From CAWJHE01 sp963842455 (GTDB lineage Bacteria; Chloroflexota; Anaerolineae; Anaerolineales; UBA4823), in NCBI GenBank assembly GCA_963842455.1, contig CAWJHE010000013.1:248001-312000 (forward strand): DNA of 64,000 nucleotides. The letters are read 5' to 3'. Under the pieces are notes generated by a model. It made no database searches. It was not told where the DNA came from and worked only from the letters and a program-made list of their open reading frames with translations. Both the position numbers and the translations under genes were made by a program. The stretch's first letter is position 1; every line of letters begins with the position of its first letter. Shown here in pieces: positions 10,690 through 20,285 of the stretch.

Positions 10690-13186
10690 TTATGGCAGGC
10701 TGGATTGATTTACGATGATATACACTGGACTACTGGTGATACGCGTCCCATCAAGTGTAAGCCCGCTTGCCAAAATCAAATGCCTACCTGGCTCAAGCAT
10801 CCACCATGTTTGAAATGGCGCCTCTGTCAAGTGCTCTACAACCAGATGATCCACCATGATGTCGACTTGTATCAGGTATGGCGATCCAACTACCTGAATC
10901 AGGATCCTCTGGTTTGATTGTTCTGTGAATGTTGAAAGATGATATTGGCTACCATCCGGTGGGCTTTGGATGTGTAATTCTTCCAATGCTTGAGACTCGA
11001 AGAGTTGTCCTGGTAACTGCGAATTACTCACAATGTCCGCATACAAGGGTAGCCCTTGTGAGCGAGCCCATGACCAGGCCTGGGGAGGCAAGTCCAAAGC
11101 TAATTTGGGAACCCGGCGATCTTCTGGCGTATCAGTATTGATCAATTTTCCCGTGTTGGCATCAACCATCACTTGACGGTAAAGATAATCCTGTGTAACT
11201 GGTTGGGTACCCTGGATGAACCATTCCCGTTTCAGATATGGACATATTTCATTGGGCAGCAATCCTGAAAGCGTGCAAATTTCAACCTGCAAAAAGCCGG
11301 AAGGCTGGCTAAATTCCAGCTTTGGTGATCCGCTCAACACAGAGCGAATAAAATCATGCCAGATTGGCGCTGCTCCTGACAATCCGTCGACTTCCCGCAT
11401 TGGCGCATAACTGGTGTTACCCGTCCACACCCCAACAACCAGGTCTGGGGTATAGCCTATCGTCCAGTTATCATGGAAATTACTGGTCGTTCCGGTTTTA
11501 ACAGCCGCAGGACGATCAATTCGCAAGACCGTATTCGGCCCAAAACCCAAGCGGCGGGCCTGATCGTCAGAAAGAATATCACTGATCAACCAGGCAACCC
11601 TTTCATCAATTACTCGCATGGAAGGCATGTCAGGGGAACGGTATAGGCTATCTCCCCTTGAGTTCTGAATTTCCAAAATAGTTTTCGGTGTAACCCGATT
11701 ACCGCCGTTGGCAAACACTCCATAGGCTGTGGTTAATTCTAATAAGCGTACCGAGCCGCCACCCAGAGCTAAAGATAAATCATAAGTATGAGGATTGTTG
11801 AGAGTCGATATCCCAAATTTTGTAGCATAGTTAGCCAGGGTTTGTAAGCCAATATGATCTAAAGCCATAACAGCGGGTATGTTTAACGATGAAGCCAATG
11901 CCTGCCGGACAAGAACGGGTCCGTGTTCACGTAGATCGTAGTTCGCCGGAATATAGGCCTTGTTATCGTGCGTTTGGAAAGCTGTGCTCACATCCAACAA
12001 CATGGTCGCAGCTGTCCATCCCCCGGTAGGATTGTCAGGATCTAGCGCGGCTGCATAAACGATTGGCTTGAGGGCAGATCCGGGTTGACGTGGCGAAATT
12101 GCCATGTTTATCGCTCCACCTTCGTGCGCATCAAAGTAATCTGGGCTGCCAACCAAAGCCAGGATTTCCCCACTTAACGGATCCAATGCCACCAGGGCAG
12201 CATTGTTAACATTATGTCCCATTCCATCCTTACTGATACGAAAGGTTTTTCAACTGGCGAGCTATCGCTTGTTCTGCATGGCCTTGCCAATCCAGGTCTA
12301 GCGTCGTCACTACGACTAAACCACCCTGGTCTATAATCTCATCAGGAGAAAACAACTGATCAAGCTCTGACCTGACCATCATCACAAAATGGGGAGCTTC
12401 CACCGGATATGGTGTCTCAGCCAATATCAAGGGCTCGCGAAGAGCCAGGCGATTTTCTTCAGGTGTAACCCAACCTGCCTGTTCCATTAAGCTTAACACC
12501 GTCTCCTGACGAGTTTTGGCAGCTTCATAAGAAGTGTATGGATTGTAATGGGCTGGAGATTGGGGAAGGCCAGCGATTAAGGCTGCCTCAGCCAAATCCA
12601 ACTCTGACACAGATTTTCCAAAGAAGGTCTGAGCCGCAGCCTCAACCCCGTAAGCCAAACCCCCGTAATACGTTTGGTTGAGGTACAAAGCCAGGATTTC
12701 ATCTTTTCCATACTGGCGTTCGATTTGCCAGGCGAGAAAGACTTCCTTCAATTTACGTTGTAAACTACGAGTTGCCCTCTCTTCCGCAGTCATTAACATG
12801 TTCCGGGCGACCTGTTGGGTTATCGTGCTAGCGCCTGAAATCGTCTCTCCGCCTCTGAGATTTATCCACACAGCTCTGGCAACGCCGATCAAATCAAAGC
12901 CAGGGTGCAGGTAAAAATTCCTGTCTTCAGTAGCCAGTGTGGCATAACGAATATTTGTTGGGATTTTCTCAAGGGGAACAATTACATGCCTGCCACCGAA
13001 TTCATCCAAAATTTCATACAATAATCTTCCATGACGATCGACCACACGAACACTTGGGCGCAGCGGTGAATTTGCCAGTCCATCCATTGAAGGTAAATCT
13101 TTTACAATCCAAAACCATCCTGCGAAGATAATACCTCCCAAGACAACCAAGACAACTAGCAAACCAATTTTTAGACTGATCTTCAT
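10690..13186 (-). CDS. pbpC: Penicillin-binding protein 1C, bifunctional transglycosylase/transpeptidase (frame break near 12235)
   Basis: Class A PBP, about 831 residues across a frame break. N-terminal membrane anchor, then a GT51 transglycosylase (ATEDRNFYLHPGFD, STITQQVARNML, ALYLNQTYYGG), then a transpeptidase with SALK in PGSALKP, SLN in ASSLNIP and KTGTTS, and a C-terminal extension like the BiPBP_C domain. The first frame ends after ARQLKNLSYQ at 12230. The second starts in time to give KDGMGHNVNNAALVALDP. Removing one A from the AAAAA run in TTGAAAAACC restores a continuous protein. All catalytic residues are present, so the gene is probably functional and the break probably technical. 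It makes and cross-links peptidoglycan; PBP1C commonly co-occurs with alpha-2-macroglobulin. Confidence 0.9.
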
Positions 13187-13458
13187 ACAACCATTATTGT
13201 AGCATTATCATGGATATCGAACAAATGAGCCATCAAGAGCAACATATCCGAGAAAAAATTGATGGTCCGACAGAGCAGATACACATCCTGGTGAATTGTA
13301 AATTTCAACTCACTAAAAATAACTAGTGACAAGGTTTTAACGCCAGTATGACAAAATTAGTTCCATTCGAATTGCTGAACCGATGAGCACATGAATTTGA
13401 TAAAATATACTTATAACGAACCAATCCAATATCACGAATATATCTCAGGAGATATCAG

Positions 13459-13827
13459 ATGCAATTCTTCCTCTTCCTCGCTTTGTTGATTGCAGCCATC
13501 GCCATCCTATTTGCAGCACAAAACAACGACCCTGTAATCGTCTCGTTTCTATTTTGGGAAATTCAGAGTTCCCTGGCTTTTGTTTTAGTCGCGTCCCTGT
13601 TAGCAGGTGCTTTGATCAGCTTTTTTGTGTCACTCCCAACGAACCTTCGGGTCCGATGGATGGGACGCAATCAAAAAAAGAAAATCTCCGAATTGGAAAC
13701 TGCATTGCATGAACAAAAAAATCGTGTTTCAGAATTAGAAGCAAAGTTATCAAAGGAAAATGAGTTGGCAAAGCCATTAAATGTCGATTCAGAAACGCCT
13801 ACGAAGGATTCCTCGCTTTCATCATAA
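13459..13827 (+). CDS. LapA-domain (DUF1049) small membrane protein
   Basis: Protein of 122 residues with two N-terminal membrane helices (about 1-20 and 35-62) around the family motif AAQNNDPVIVSFLFWEI. A charged C-terminal coiled coil follows (about 75-105, ISELETALHEQ). LapA/YciS proteins take part in envelope or lipopolysaccharide assembly in proteobacteria; the role in this lineage is unknown. ATG 13459 has CAGGAG seven nt upstream. The 272-base gap before it shows no gene and no convincing promoter. Confidence 0.85.
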   Translation: MQFFLFLALLIAAIAILFAAQNNDPVIVSFLFWEIQSSLAFVLVASLLAGALISFFVSLPTNLRVRWMGRNQKKKISELETALHEQKNRVSELEAKLSKENELAKPLNVDSETPTKDSSLSS

Positions 13828-13863
13828 TTCAAAAAAGATTTTCCTTCAAACTCAGGAAAAGTC

Positions 13864-13930
13864 ATGGTGAAATTCGGTTTATATTTACCAAATTTTGGTG
13901 ATGCAAACAATGCCAAAGCTATTAGAAATA
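13864..13930 (+). pseudogene. Possible 5' remnant of an F420-dependent LLM-family oxidoreductase
   Basis: The first 17 codons read MVKFGLYLPNFGDANNA, which closely resembles the N-terminus of luciferase-like (LLM class) F420-dependent oxidoreductases. Nothing of that family follows. The frame continues by chance into the DUF3052 gene downstream. It looks like the surviving start of a deleted gene. The match is short, so chance resemblance cannot be excluded. Confidence 0.35.
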
Positions 13931-13974
13931 ATCAGGCGAGGTCCACCCATTTAGAGTTAAGAACAGGAGGACAT

Positions 13975-14361
13975 ATGTCTGAAAAAAGTATTGCTGAAAA
14001 ATTGATGATCAGACCGGGTCGTTCGGTGTTGTTCGTAAACCCATTTAAAGGGTACCTGGAAATAATCGGTGAACTTTCTGAGAATACTGTCCAGATGGAG
14101 AAAACCACTTATCCGGTTGATATTATTCAGTTGTTCGTCAAGTCACAGAATGAACTAGAAAAATTCCTCCCCACCTTAAAATCTTCGCTCAAACCAGGCG
14201 GTATGATTTGGGTAACCTATATAAAAGGGACATCAAAATTAGCTGGTGATATCCATCGCGATTCAATCAATGCTTATGCAAAGAGTTTGGGTATGGAAGG
14301 GATTGCTATCATCTCGGTTGATAAAGATTGGTCGGCATTGCGGTTAAAAATTGTAGGATAG
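13975..14361 (+). CDS. DUF3052-family protein
   Basis: Small protein of 128 residues with the family core LMIRPGRSVLFVNPFKGYLE, a central LFVKSQNELEKFLP and GGMIWVTYIKG. No catalytic motif is apparent and the molecular role of DUF3052 is unknown. The start is ATG 13975 because AGGAGG stands six nt upstream (AACAGGAGGACAT). A longer in-frame start at 13864 adds residues that resemble a different family and is rejected. The alcohol dehydrogenase follows after 4 nt, so the two are probably co-transcribed. Confidence 0.8.
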   Translation: MSEKSIAEKLMIRPGRSVLFVNPFKGYLEIIGELSENTVQMEKTTYPVDIIQLFVKSQNELEKFLPTLKSSLKPGGMIWVTYIKGTSKLAGDIHRDSINAYAKSLGMEGIAIISVDKDWSALRLKIVG

Positions 14362-14365
14362 TTTT

Positions 14366-15391
14366 ATGAAGGCAATGATCTTACAGCAGGTGGTTAACCT
14401 GCAAAACAACCCTCAGCCTTTACAACTTGCAGATATTCCTATTCCGCACCCAAAACCTGGAGAGATCTTAATAAAAGTGGCTGTATGCAGTGTCTGCCAT
14501 ACAGAATTGGATGAGATCGAAGGCAGAACGCCCCCTTCCAAATTTCCGATGGTCTTAGGACACCAGGTTGTTGGAAGAGTGGTTGAAAATATGGGGAAAG
14601 ATCGTTTTAAGATTGGCTCACGGGCAGGTGTAGCCTGGATTTTCTCTGCGTGTGGAGAGTGTGATCATTGCTTATCAGGCAATGAAAATTTATGCACTCA
14701 CTTCAAAGCCACAGGAAGAGATGCTTCAGGAGGTTACGCCGAATATATGTGTGTGCCTGAAGAATTTGCATATCCGATACCCGATGTTTTTTCTGATGTT
14801 GAGGCTGCCCCGCAATTATGTGCTGGAGCGATCGGTTATCGCTCGCTAAGGTTAACTGGAATCAAGGATGGTCAAAGCCTGGGTCTGACCGGGTTTGGTG
14901 CTTCTGCCCACCTGGTGCTCAAACTCGTGCGTCACCAATATCCCAACAGTGAGGTTTTTGTCTTTTCAAGGAGCCATTCAGAACAGAAATTCGCCCTAGA
15001 ATTGGGAGCAGCCTGGGCAGGTGACATTGGTGAGCGATCGCCAAGAAAACTGGATCGAATCATCGACACGACCCCAGTATGGAAACCAGTCGTCGAGGCT
15101 CTGGAAGATCTTGCCCCCGGCGGACGCCTGGTAATCAATGCCATACGAAAGGAAAGCTTCGATCAGGAATATCTGTACCAACTCGATTATCCAAAACATT
15201 TATGGATGGAAAAAGAAATTAAGAGCGTTGCCAATGTAACACGTCAGGATGTCATTGATTATCTCGAAATCGCCGCGAAAATCCCCATTTGCCCTGAAGT
15301 TCAAACTTACTCTTTAGAGCAAGCGAACGTAGCCTTGATGGAATTGAAAACACGAAAGATTCGTGGCGCAAAAGTATTATGCTTGGATTGA
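14366..15391 (+). CDS. Zinc-dependent alcohol dehydrogenase (MDR family)
   Basis: Medium-chain dehydrogenase/reductase of 341 residues. Catalytic zinc site: CSVCHTELDE (Cys41 region), GHQVVG with the second ligand, and a later Cys. Structural zinc lobe: CGECDHCLSGNENLC. The nucleotide-binding fold has GLTGFGASAHLVLKL, a variant of the usual GxGxxG. It oxidises alcohols or reduces aldehydes with NAD(P)H; the exact substrate is not predictable. It sits in a same-strand run with the DUF3052 gene just upstream and an arginase-family gene downstream. Confidence 0.9.
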   Translation: MKAMILQQVVNLQNNPQPLQLADIPIPHPKPGEILIKVAVCSVCHTELDEIEGRTPPSKFPMVLGHQVVGRVVENMGKDRFKIGSRAGVAWIFSACGECDHCLSGNENLCTHFKATGRDASGGYAEYMCVPEEFAYPIPDVFSDVEAAPQLCAGAIGYRSLRLTGIKDGQSLGLTGFGASAHLVLKLVRHQYPNSEVFVFSRSHSEQKFALELGAAWAGDIGERSPRKLDRIIDTTPVWKPVVEALEDLAPGGRLVINAIRKESFDQEYLYQLDYPKHLWMEKEIKSVANVTRQDVIDYLEIAAKIPICPEVQTYSLEQANVALMELKTRKIRGAKVLCLD

Positions 15392-15456
15392 CCGTCAATC
15401 CACCACCCTGTTTCATGATTCCATTTTGAAACCATCTTCAAACAAAGGAGCATTTG

Positions 15457-16284
15457 ATGCCCATCCGTTCTGTAACCATTAACCAGATACCCTCTCACGC
15501 AGTCGCCATCCTGGGACTTCCCTGGGACGAAAATTCTTCTTTCTTAAGGGGAGCAGCTTTAGCCCCCGAACATATCCGGCAAGTACTCTATGATGGCGCA
15601 TCCAACCTGTATAGCGAATCCGGCACCGACCTGGAAGCACAGCAAAACCTGGTTGATGGTGGGAACCTTTCTCTGATGACAGAACTGCCTTTTACTGAAA
15701 TCGTAAACGCGATAAGCCGCGGTGTAAAAGAAGGTAACCGATTCCTTTGTTTGGGTGGGGATCATGCAGTCACCTACCCAATTTTTTCGGGTTATATGCA
15801 AGGGTATGACAGGATCAATATTCTGCATATCGATGCACACCCCGACTTATACGATGAATTTGACGGCAATCGTCTTTCGCACGCCTGTCCCTTCGCCCGG
15901 ATCATGGAGACGGGCAGAGTTGATCGATTGGTCCAAATCGGTGTGCGCTCACTCAATACACATCTTCGCCAGCAAATTGAACGATTTCATGCAGAAACCT
16001 ATCCCGTCCAGGGTTGGACCACCGATTTGGTGTCTGCTCTTGAAGGTCCGCTTTATCTGTCCCTGGATTTAGATGCACTCGATCCAGCCTTCGCACCCGG
16101 TGTTTCGCACCATGAGCCAGGTGGGTTGACGACTCGTGAGGTACTCTCGATTATCCAGGCAATCCAAGCCCCTTTGATCGGTGCAGATATTGTCGAGCTA
16201 AATCCAACACGTGATATCAATCAGATGACCGCCCGGCTGGCAGCAAAATTCTTGCGTGAGATCGCTGCCAAGATGCTTAATTAA
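15457..16284 (+). CDS. Arginase/agmatinase-family ureohydrolase
   Basis: Protein of 275 residues with the manganese-binding motifs of ureohydrolases: GGDHAVTYP, HIDAHPDLYDE and SLDLDALDPAFAPG, with all expected His and Asp ligands present. The family hydrolyses guanidino compounds (agmatine, arginine, guanidinobutyrate or formiminoglutamate) to release urea or a similar product. The DALDPAFAPGVSHHEPGG version is most like agmatinase. ATG 15457 is preferred over TTG 15454 because AGGAG lies eight nt before it. No polyamine pathway partner is adjacent. Confidence 0.85.
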   Translation: MPIRSVTINQIPSHAVAILGLPWDENSSFLRGAALAPEHIRQVLYDGASNLYSESGTDLEAQQNLVDGGNLSLMTELPFTEIVNAISRGVKEGNRFLCLGGDHAVTYPIFSGYMQGYDRINILHIDAHPDLYDEFDGNRLSHACPFARIMETGRVDRLVQIGVRSLNTHLRQQIERFHAETYPVQGWTTDLVSALEGPLYLSLDLDALDPAFAPGVSHHEPGGLTTREVLSIIQAIQAPLIGADIVELNPTRDINQMTARLAAKFLREIAAKMLN

Positions 16285-16377
16285 TTTTCCAACTATGTGA
16301 ACATCTCCGGTCGAGTGAAAAGGTTCAGAACCAAGACAAATCTATTTTCTTATCTTTCAGCAAGAAGAAGGCAAATC

Positions 16378-17151
16378 ATGGATATTCTCTCGTACAATCG
16401 AAAAGCCTGGAATCAGGAAGTTGAAAATGGCAATCCGTGGACAATCCCGGTCAGTCCCGAAATAATTTCAGCTGCCCGCCAGGACGAATGGCGCCTGGTT
16501 TTGACTCCCACCAAGCCGGTTCCTCGAAACTGGTATCCGGAAATAAAAGGTAGCCGGGTGTTGTGTTTAGCCTCTGGCGGAGGTCAGCAAGGCCCGGTAT
16601 TAGCGGCGGCCGGCGCCATCGTGACCGTGTTAGATAATTCTCCCCTTCAGCTTGCCCAAGACCGTTTGGTTGCACAAAGAGAAGGTCTAGAAATAGATTT
16701 GCAACAGGGTGACATGGCCGATCTGTCTCGTTTTTCTGAAGCCACTTTCGATATGATCTTTCACCCGGTTTCGAATCTATTTGTCCCAGATATTAACCCT
16801 GTTTGGCAAGAAGCTTATCGCGTATTAAAGCCAGGCGGTGTGCTGTTATCAGGGTTTATTAACCCGGTAATATATATCTTCGATCTAGATTTGATGGATG
16901 AAGAAAAGAAATTAGAAGTTTGTTATGCCATCCCATACTCCGATATTCACAGCCCAAGCCCCGAGAAGCAGAAGCAATTCTTAGAACGCGGATGGCCAAT
17001 TGAATTCGGGCATAGCCTGGAAGACCAGATTGGCGGGCAACTTAAAGCTGGTTTCCTATTGACTGGCTTTTATGAAGATATTCACCCGGAAAGCGAACTA
17101 TGCAAATACATCAGCACATTTATTGCCACCAGAGCCATTAAACCAGGGTAG
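16378..17151 (+). CDS. Class I SAM-dependent methyltransferase
   Basis: Protein of 257 residues, UbiE/Methyltransf_11 type. SAM-binding motif I is VLCLASGGGQQGPVLAAAG, motif II the acidic VTVLDNS, and the post-motif region FDMIFHPVSN and YRVLKPGG. The N-terminus (YNRKAWNQEVENGNPWT) is typical of a group of small-molecule methyltransferases in diverse bacteria; the substrate is unknown. ATG 16378 is chosen because AGAAGAAGG precedes it; the upstream in-frame start at 16297 has no Shine-Dalgarno. It precedes archease by 12 nt, probably in one transcript. Confidence 0.85.
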   Translation: MDILSYNRKAWNQEVENGNPWTIPVSPEIISAARQDEWRLVLTPTKPVPRNWYPEIKGSRVLCLASGGGQQGPVLAAAGAIVTVLDNSPLQLAQDRLVAQREGLEIDLQQGDMADLSRFSEATFDMIFHPVSNLFVPDINPVWQEAYRVLKPGGVLLSGFINPVIYIFDLDLMDEEKKLEVCYAIPYSDIHSPSPEKQKQFLERGWPIEFGHSLEDQIGGQLKAGFLLTGFYEDIHPESELCKYISTFIATRAIKPG

Positions 17152-17163
17152 AATAACCAGGCT

Positions 17164-17577
17164 ATGGAAAATTCGAATTCTGGATTCCGTGAGATTGAAC
17201 ATACTGCTGATTGGGAATTGGAGGTTTGGGCCCCATCATTGGAGGAGCTTTTTATCCAGGCTGCAAAAGGGATGTCGGCTCTCGCAGGTCTACGATTGGA
17301 AAGCGGACCTCATGTTGAACGCAGCCTTCTGTTACATGCACCTGACTCGGAGAGCTTACTGGTAGCTTTCCTCTCAGAATTACTTTACATAACTGAACAA
17401 ACTGGAATTGGTTTCACTGGCTTCCATCTGGAGATTACAAATCACCAGCTTTCTGCAAAACTATCGGGTGCACCCCTACAATCCTTGGATAAAGAGATCA
17501 AAGCAGTCACATACCACCAGTTGTTGGTTTCCCAAAGCGAACACGGTTATAAAACCCGCCTGGTTTTTGATGTGTGA
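17164..17577 (+). CDS. Archease, RtcB activation factor
   Basis: Protein of 137 residues of the archease (MTH1598/TM1083) family. Diagnostic segments are EIEHTADWELEVWAPSLEEL near the N-terminus and LDKEIKAVTYHQL near the C-terminus, which carry the acidic metal-binding residues. Archease speeds the guanylylation of the RNA ligase RtcB and broadens its nucleotide use. The rtcB gene follows after 61 nt on the same strand, as in many archaea and bacteria. Confidence 0.93.
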   Translation: MENSNSGFREIEHTADWELEVWAPSLEELFIQAAKGMSALAGLRLESGPHVERSLLLHAPDSESLLVAFLSELLYITEQTGIGFTGFHLEITNHQLSAKLSGAPLQSLDKEIKAVTYHQLLVSQSEHGYKTRLVFDV

Positions 17578-17588
17578 AATATTCAGCT

Positions 17589-17618
17589 TTGACAAAACAC
17601 CAGCAATTCTGATATGGT
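17589..17618 (+). promoter_or_regulatory. Candidate promoter for rtcB
   Basis: TTGACA (17589-17594), 18-nt spacer, TATGGT (17613-17618), 20 nt before the rtcB start. It would allow rtcB transcription apart from archease. Confidence 0.45.
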
Positions 17619-17638
17619 TAAAGGTGTGAGGTGACAAA

Positions 17639-19120
17639 ATGGTTGGTCTCAAGGATTTAATCAAGATTAGCGAATTCGAATGGGAAATCCCAAAGAGTTT
17701 TCGCCAGGATATGCGCGTGCCTGTGCGCATTTTCGCCACCAAACGCTTGCTAGAGCAGGTCATGGATGATAAATCACTGGAACAGGCTGTTAATTCCGCC
17801 ACACTGCCCGGCCTGGTAGGACACGTTGTGGTGATGCCGGATATGCACCAGGGTTACGGATTTCCGATCGGTGGGGTCGCTGCCACGCGCGTTCCCGAAA
17901 CCAAACAGCCATCCAAATCCGGCGACACAGGGGTTATCTCTCCTGGTGGGATTGGTTACGATATTAATTGCGGTGTGCGTTTATTGGCTTCCCAGGTCAC
18001 ACTGGACGAAGCCGAGAATTACCTGGGTGATCTGGCCAATGCCCTCAATCATTACTGCCCATCTGGAGTCGGGGAAAAAGGTGAGCTACGCCTCTCCGAA
18101 TCCGAACTGGAGCGCGTCTGCCGGGAAGGGTCCCGCTGGGCGCTAAAAGCTGGCTATGCCACTCCAATGGATGTAAGCCGTACAGAAGAAAATGGTTGCC
18201 TGGAAGGTGCAGATCCCGACAAAGTCAGTGCACGCGCTAAAGAACGGGGTAGACCTCAACTGGGCACCCTGGGTGCAGGCAATCATTTCATTGAAGTGGA
18301 CTTCGTAGAGCACATTTTTGATGCACAGGCCGCGCAAGTGATGGGGCTACAGGAGGGCTGCCTGGTTGTCCAAATTCATTGTGGTTCGCGAGGTTTTGGA
18401 CATCAAATTTGCAGTGACTATGTAGCCGAGTTCCAGACGGCGGTCAAGCGTTACGGGATCAAAATACCCGATCGGGAATTGGTTTGCGCACCGCTTAACT
18501 CACCAGAGGGTCAGGACTACCTGGCAGCCATGCGCTGTGCTGCAAATTATGCCTTTGCCAACCGCCAGATATTAGCTTATAACGCACGCAAATCGTTTGA
18601 GGAAGTCTTGGCTGGTAAAGTCTCCAACTGGCATCTGCACCAGGTCTATGATATCGCCCACAACATGGGAAAAATCGAAACACATCTCATCGAGGGAAAG
18701 GCAATCAAAGTCTGTGTACATCGCAAAGGCGCAACGCGTGCGTTTGGCCCAGGCGCTCCCGGTCTACCTGCGGAGTATCAGAAGATTGGACAGCCGGTAC
18801 TGGTGCCGGGTAGCATGGGTACGGCATCCTGGGTCCTGGTTGGCACGCAAACCAGCATGGAACGCTCGTTCGGATCGAGCTGTCATGGCGCAGGACGGGT
18901 GATGAGTCGCCAAAAAGCCAAAAAGTCAGTACGAGGTGAGCACCTCCGCCAGGAATTGGAGACCAGTGGGATCACCATTCGCGCTGGTTCTATGTCTGGA
19001 TTAGCGGAAGAAGCACCAGCAGCATATAAAGATGTGGATGCTGTTGTGCAAACCGTAATTGGCGCTGAGATCGCTCGTAAGGTTGCCCGATTAAGGCCGG
19101 TGGTTGTCATAAAAGGCTAA
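17639..19120 (+). CDS. rtcB: RNA-splicing ligase RtcB
   Basis: Full-length RtcB of 493 residues; joins 2',3'-cyclic phosphate or 3'-phosphate RNA ends to 5'-hydroxyl ends using GTP and Mn2+. Visible motifs: MPDMHQGYGFPIGGVAA, GGIGYDINCGVRLL (metal Cys), LGAGNHFIEV, HCGSRGFGHQI, and HRKGATRAFGPG with His361 at the position of the guanylated histidine. The C-terminus GSMSGLAEEAPAAYKDVD is also conserved. ATG 17639 is preceded by GAGGTG. It works with archease encoded just upstream, in tRNA splicing or RNA repair. Confidence 0.97.
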   Translation: MVGLKDLIKISEFEWEIPKSFRQDMRVPVRIFATKRLLEQVMDDKSLEQAVNSATLPGLVGHVVVMPDMHQGYGFPIGGVAATRVPETKQPSKSGDTGVISPGGIGYDINCGVRLLASQVTLDEAENYLGDLANALNHYCPSGVGEKGELRLSESELERVCREGSRWALKAGYATPMDVSRTEENGCLEGADPDKVSARAKERGRPQLGTLGAGNHFIEVDFVEHIFDAQAAQVMGLQEGCLVVQIHCGSRGFGHQICSDYVAEFQTAVKRYGIKIPDRELVCAPLNSPEGQDYLAAMRCAANYAFANRQILAYNARKSFEEVLAGKVSNWHLHQVYDIAHNMGKIETHLIEGKAIKVCVHRKGATRAFGPGAPGLPAEYQKIGQPVLVPGSMGTASWVLVGTQTSMERSFGSSCHGAGRVMSRQKAKKSVRGEHLRQELETSGITIRAGSMSGLAEEAPAAYKDVDAVVQTVIGAEIARKVARLRPVVVIKG

Positions 19121-19270
19121 CTTTTCCTGTGTTCAACAGATTCGGCACTACCTTATCATAATAAAAAGCTTATCGCACTTCGTTGACCATGCAAATGATC
19201 AGACCGATGTGATTTCAAAGAAGAATAGCTTAGCATACTTGGCGAGCTTTGCGAGAGATCAAAAAAGAAA

Positions 19271-19307
19271 AACCGCCTCATTCATTGAAGAGGCGGTTAG
19301 TTTTTTT
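19271..19307 (+). terminator. Intrinsic terminator after rtcB (probably bidirectional)
   Basis: AACCGCCTC and GAGGCGGTT form a 9-bp stem followed by AGTTTTTTT; the A-rich left flank (AAAAAAGAAA) also serves the convergent ABC gene. The rest of the 19121-19319 gap shows no gene. Confidence 0.9.
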
Positions 19308-19319
19308 AGGATTGTAATT

Positions 19320-20075
19320 CTAATGAGTTAGGATTTGAGAGAGGAATAACTTGGTGCGCTCTTCCTGGGGATCTGTAAAGATTTGTTTTGGCGTGCCAAT
19401 TTCAACGATCTGCCCCTGATCCATGAAAACCATGCGGTGGGAAACGCCTCTGGCAAAACCCATCTCATGCGTCACAACGACCATGGTCATCCCTGTTCGA
19501 GCCAATTCCACCATGACATCCAACACTTCTTTGATCATTTCTGGGTCCAAAGCGGAAGTAGGTTCATCAAACAGCATTATTTTGGGTTGCATAGCTAGTG
19601 CCCTGGCAATTGCTACTCGTTGTTGTTGGCCGCCAGATAGTTGCCCAGGAAATTTATTCGCCTGTTCCGGAATACCAACCCGTTCTAATAGTTGCAATGC
19701 AATTTCATCAGCTTTTTCTTTCGACCACTTGCGAACCTGGATTGGAGAAATGGTAATATTCTGCAAAACCGATAGATGAGGAAACAGGTTAAACTGTTGA
19801 AAAACCATTCCGGTTTCCATGCGAATTTTCTCGACATTTCTCATATCGCGCGAAAGCTCAATCCCATCAACAATGATCGTTCCTTGTTGATGTTCTTCCA
19901 GGTGATTAATAGTGCGTATAAATGTGGATTTACCTGAGCCGGATGGGCCAAAGATCACCACCACTTCCCCCTTGTGCACGTCCAAAGAAACCCCTTTTAG
20001 GGCGTGAAAGTTACCATACCACTTATGTACATCCTTACATTGAATAATAGGTGTACCTAATTGGGAATCGCTCAT
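19320..20075 (-). CDS. Amino-acid ABC transporter ATP-binding protein (GlnQ/ArtP type)
   Basis: ATPase subunit of 251 residues of the polar amino-acid uptake family. Walker A GPSGSGKST, Q-loop GMVFQQFNLFPHLSV, signature LSGGQQQRVAIARAL, Walker B IMLFDEP and switch His in VVTHEMGFA are all intact. The substrate is not readable from the ATPase; the GlnQ/HisP/ArtP group is indicated by the ELSRDMRNVEKIR insert. No permease or binding-protein gene lies beside it. Its start has CAGGAG seven nt upstream. The 210-base gap upstream holds nothing recognisable. Confidence 0.9.
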   Translation of the reverse strand: MSDSQLGTPIIQCKDVHKWYGNFHALKGVSLDVHKGEVVVIFGPSGSGKSTFIRTINHLEEHQQGTIIVDGIELSRDMRNVEKIRMETGMVFQQFNLFPHLSVLQNITISPIQVRKWSKEKADEIALQLLERVGIPEQANKFPGQLSGGQQQRVAIARALAMQPKIMLFDEPTSALDPEMIKEVLDVMVELARTGMTMVVVTHEMGFARGVSHRMVFMDQGQIVEIGTPKQIFTDPQEERTKLFLSQILTH

Positions 20076-20285
20076 ATGGATCTCCTGCCAGGTAAAGTTT
20101 CATCAACCTCCTGCCAGCCATGAAAAGTGAAGAATTTAATATCACGATGGCTGCTGGTCCAACAAATATATATTTAAACATTTATGATGACAGAAGCAAG
20201 AGGTGTATTTCAATTGTAACATCAAACATTCAAATGGTTTGAAATCCATCGAAACTTAGTTGCCAGATATTCTTTAACCTTGTGG

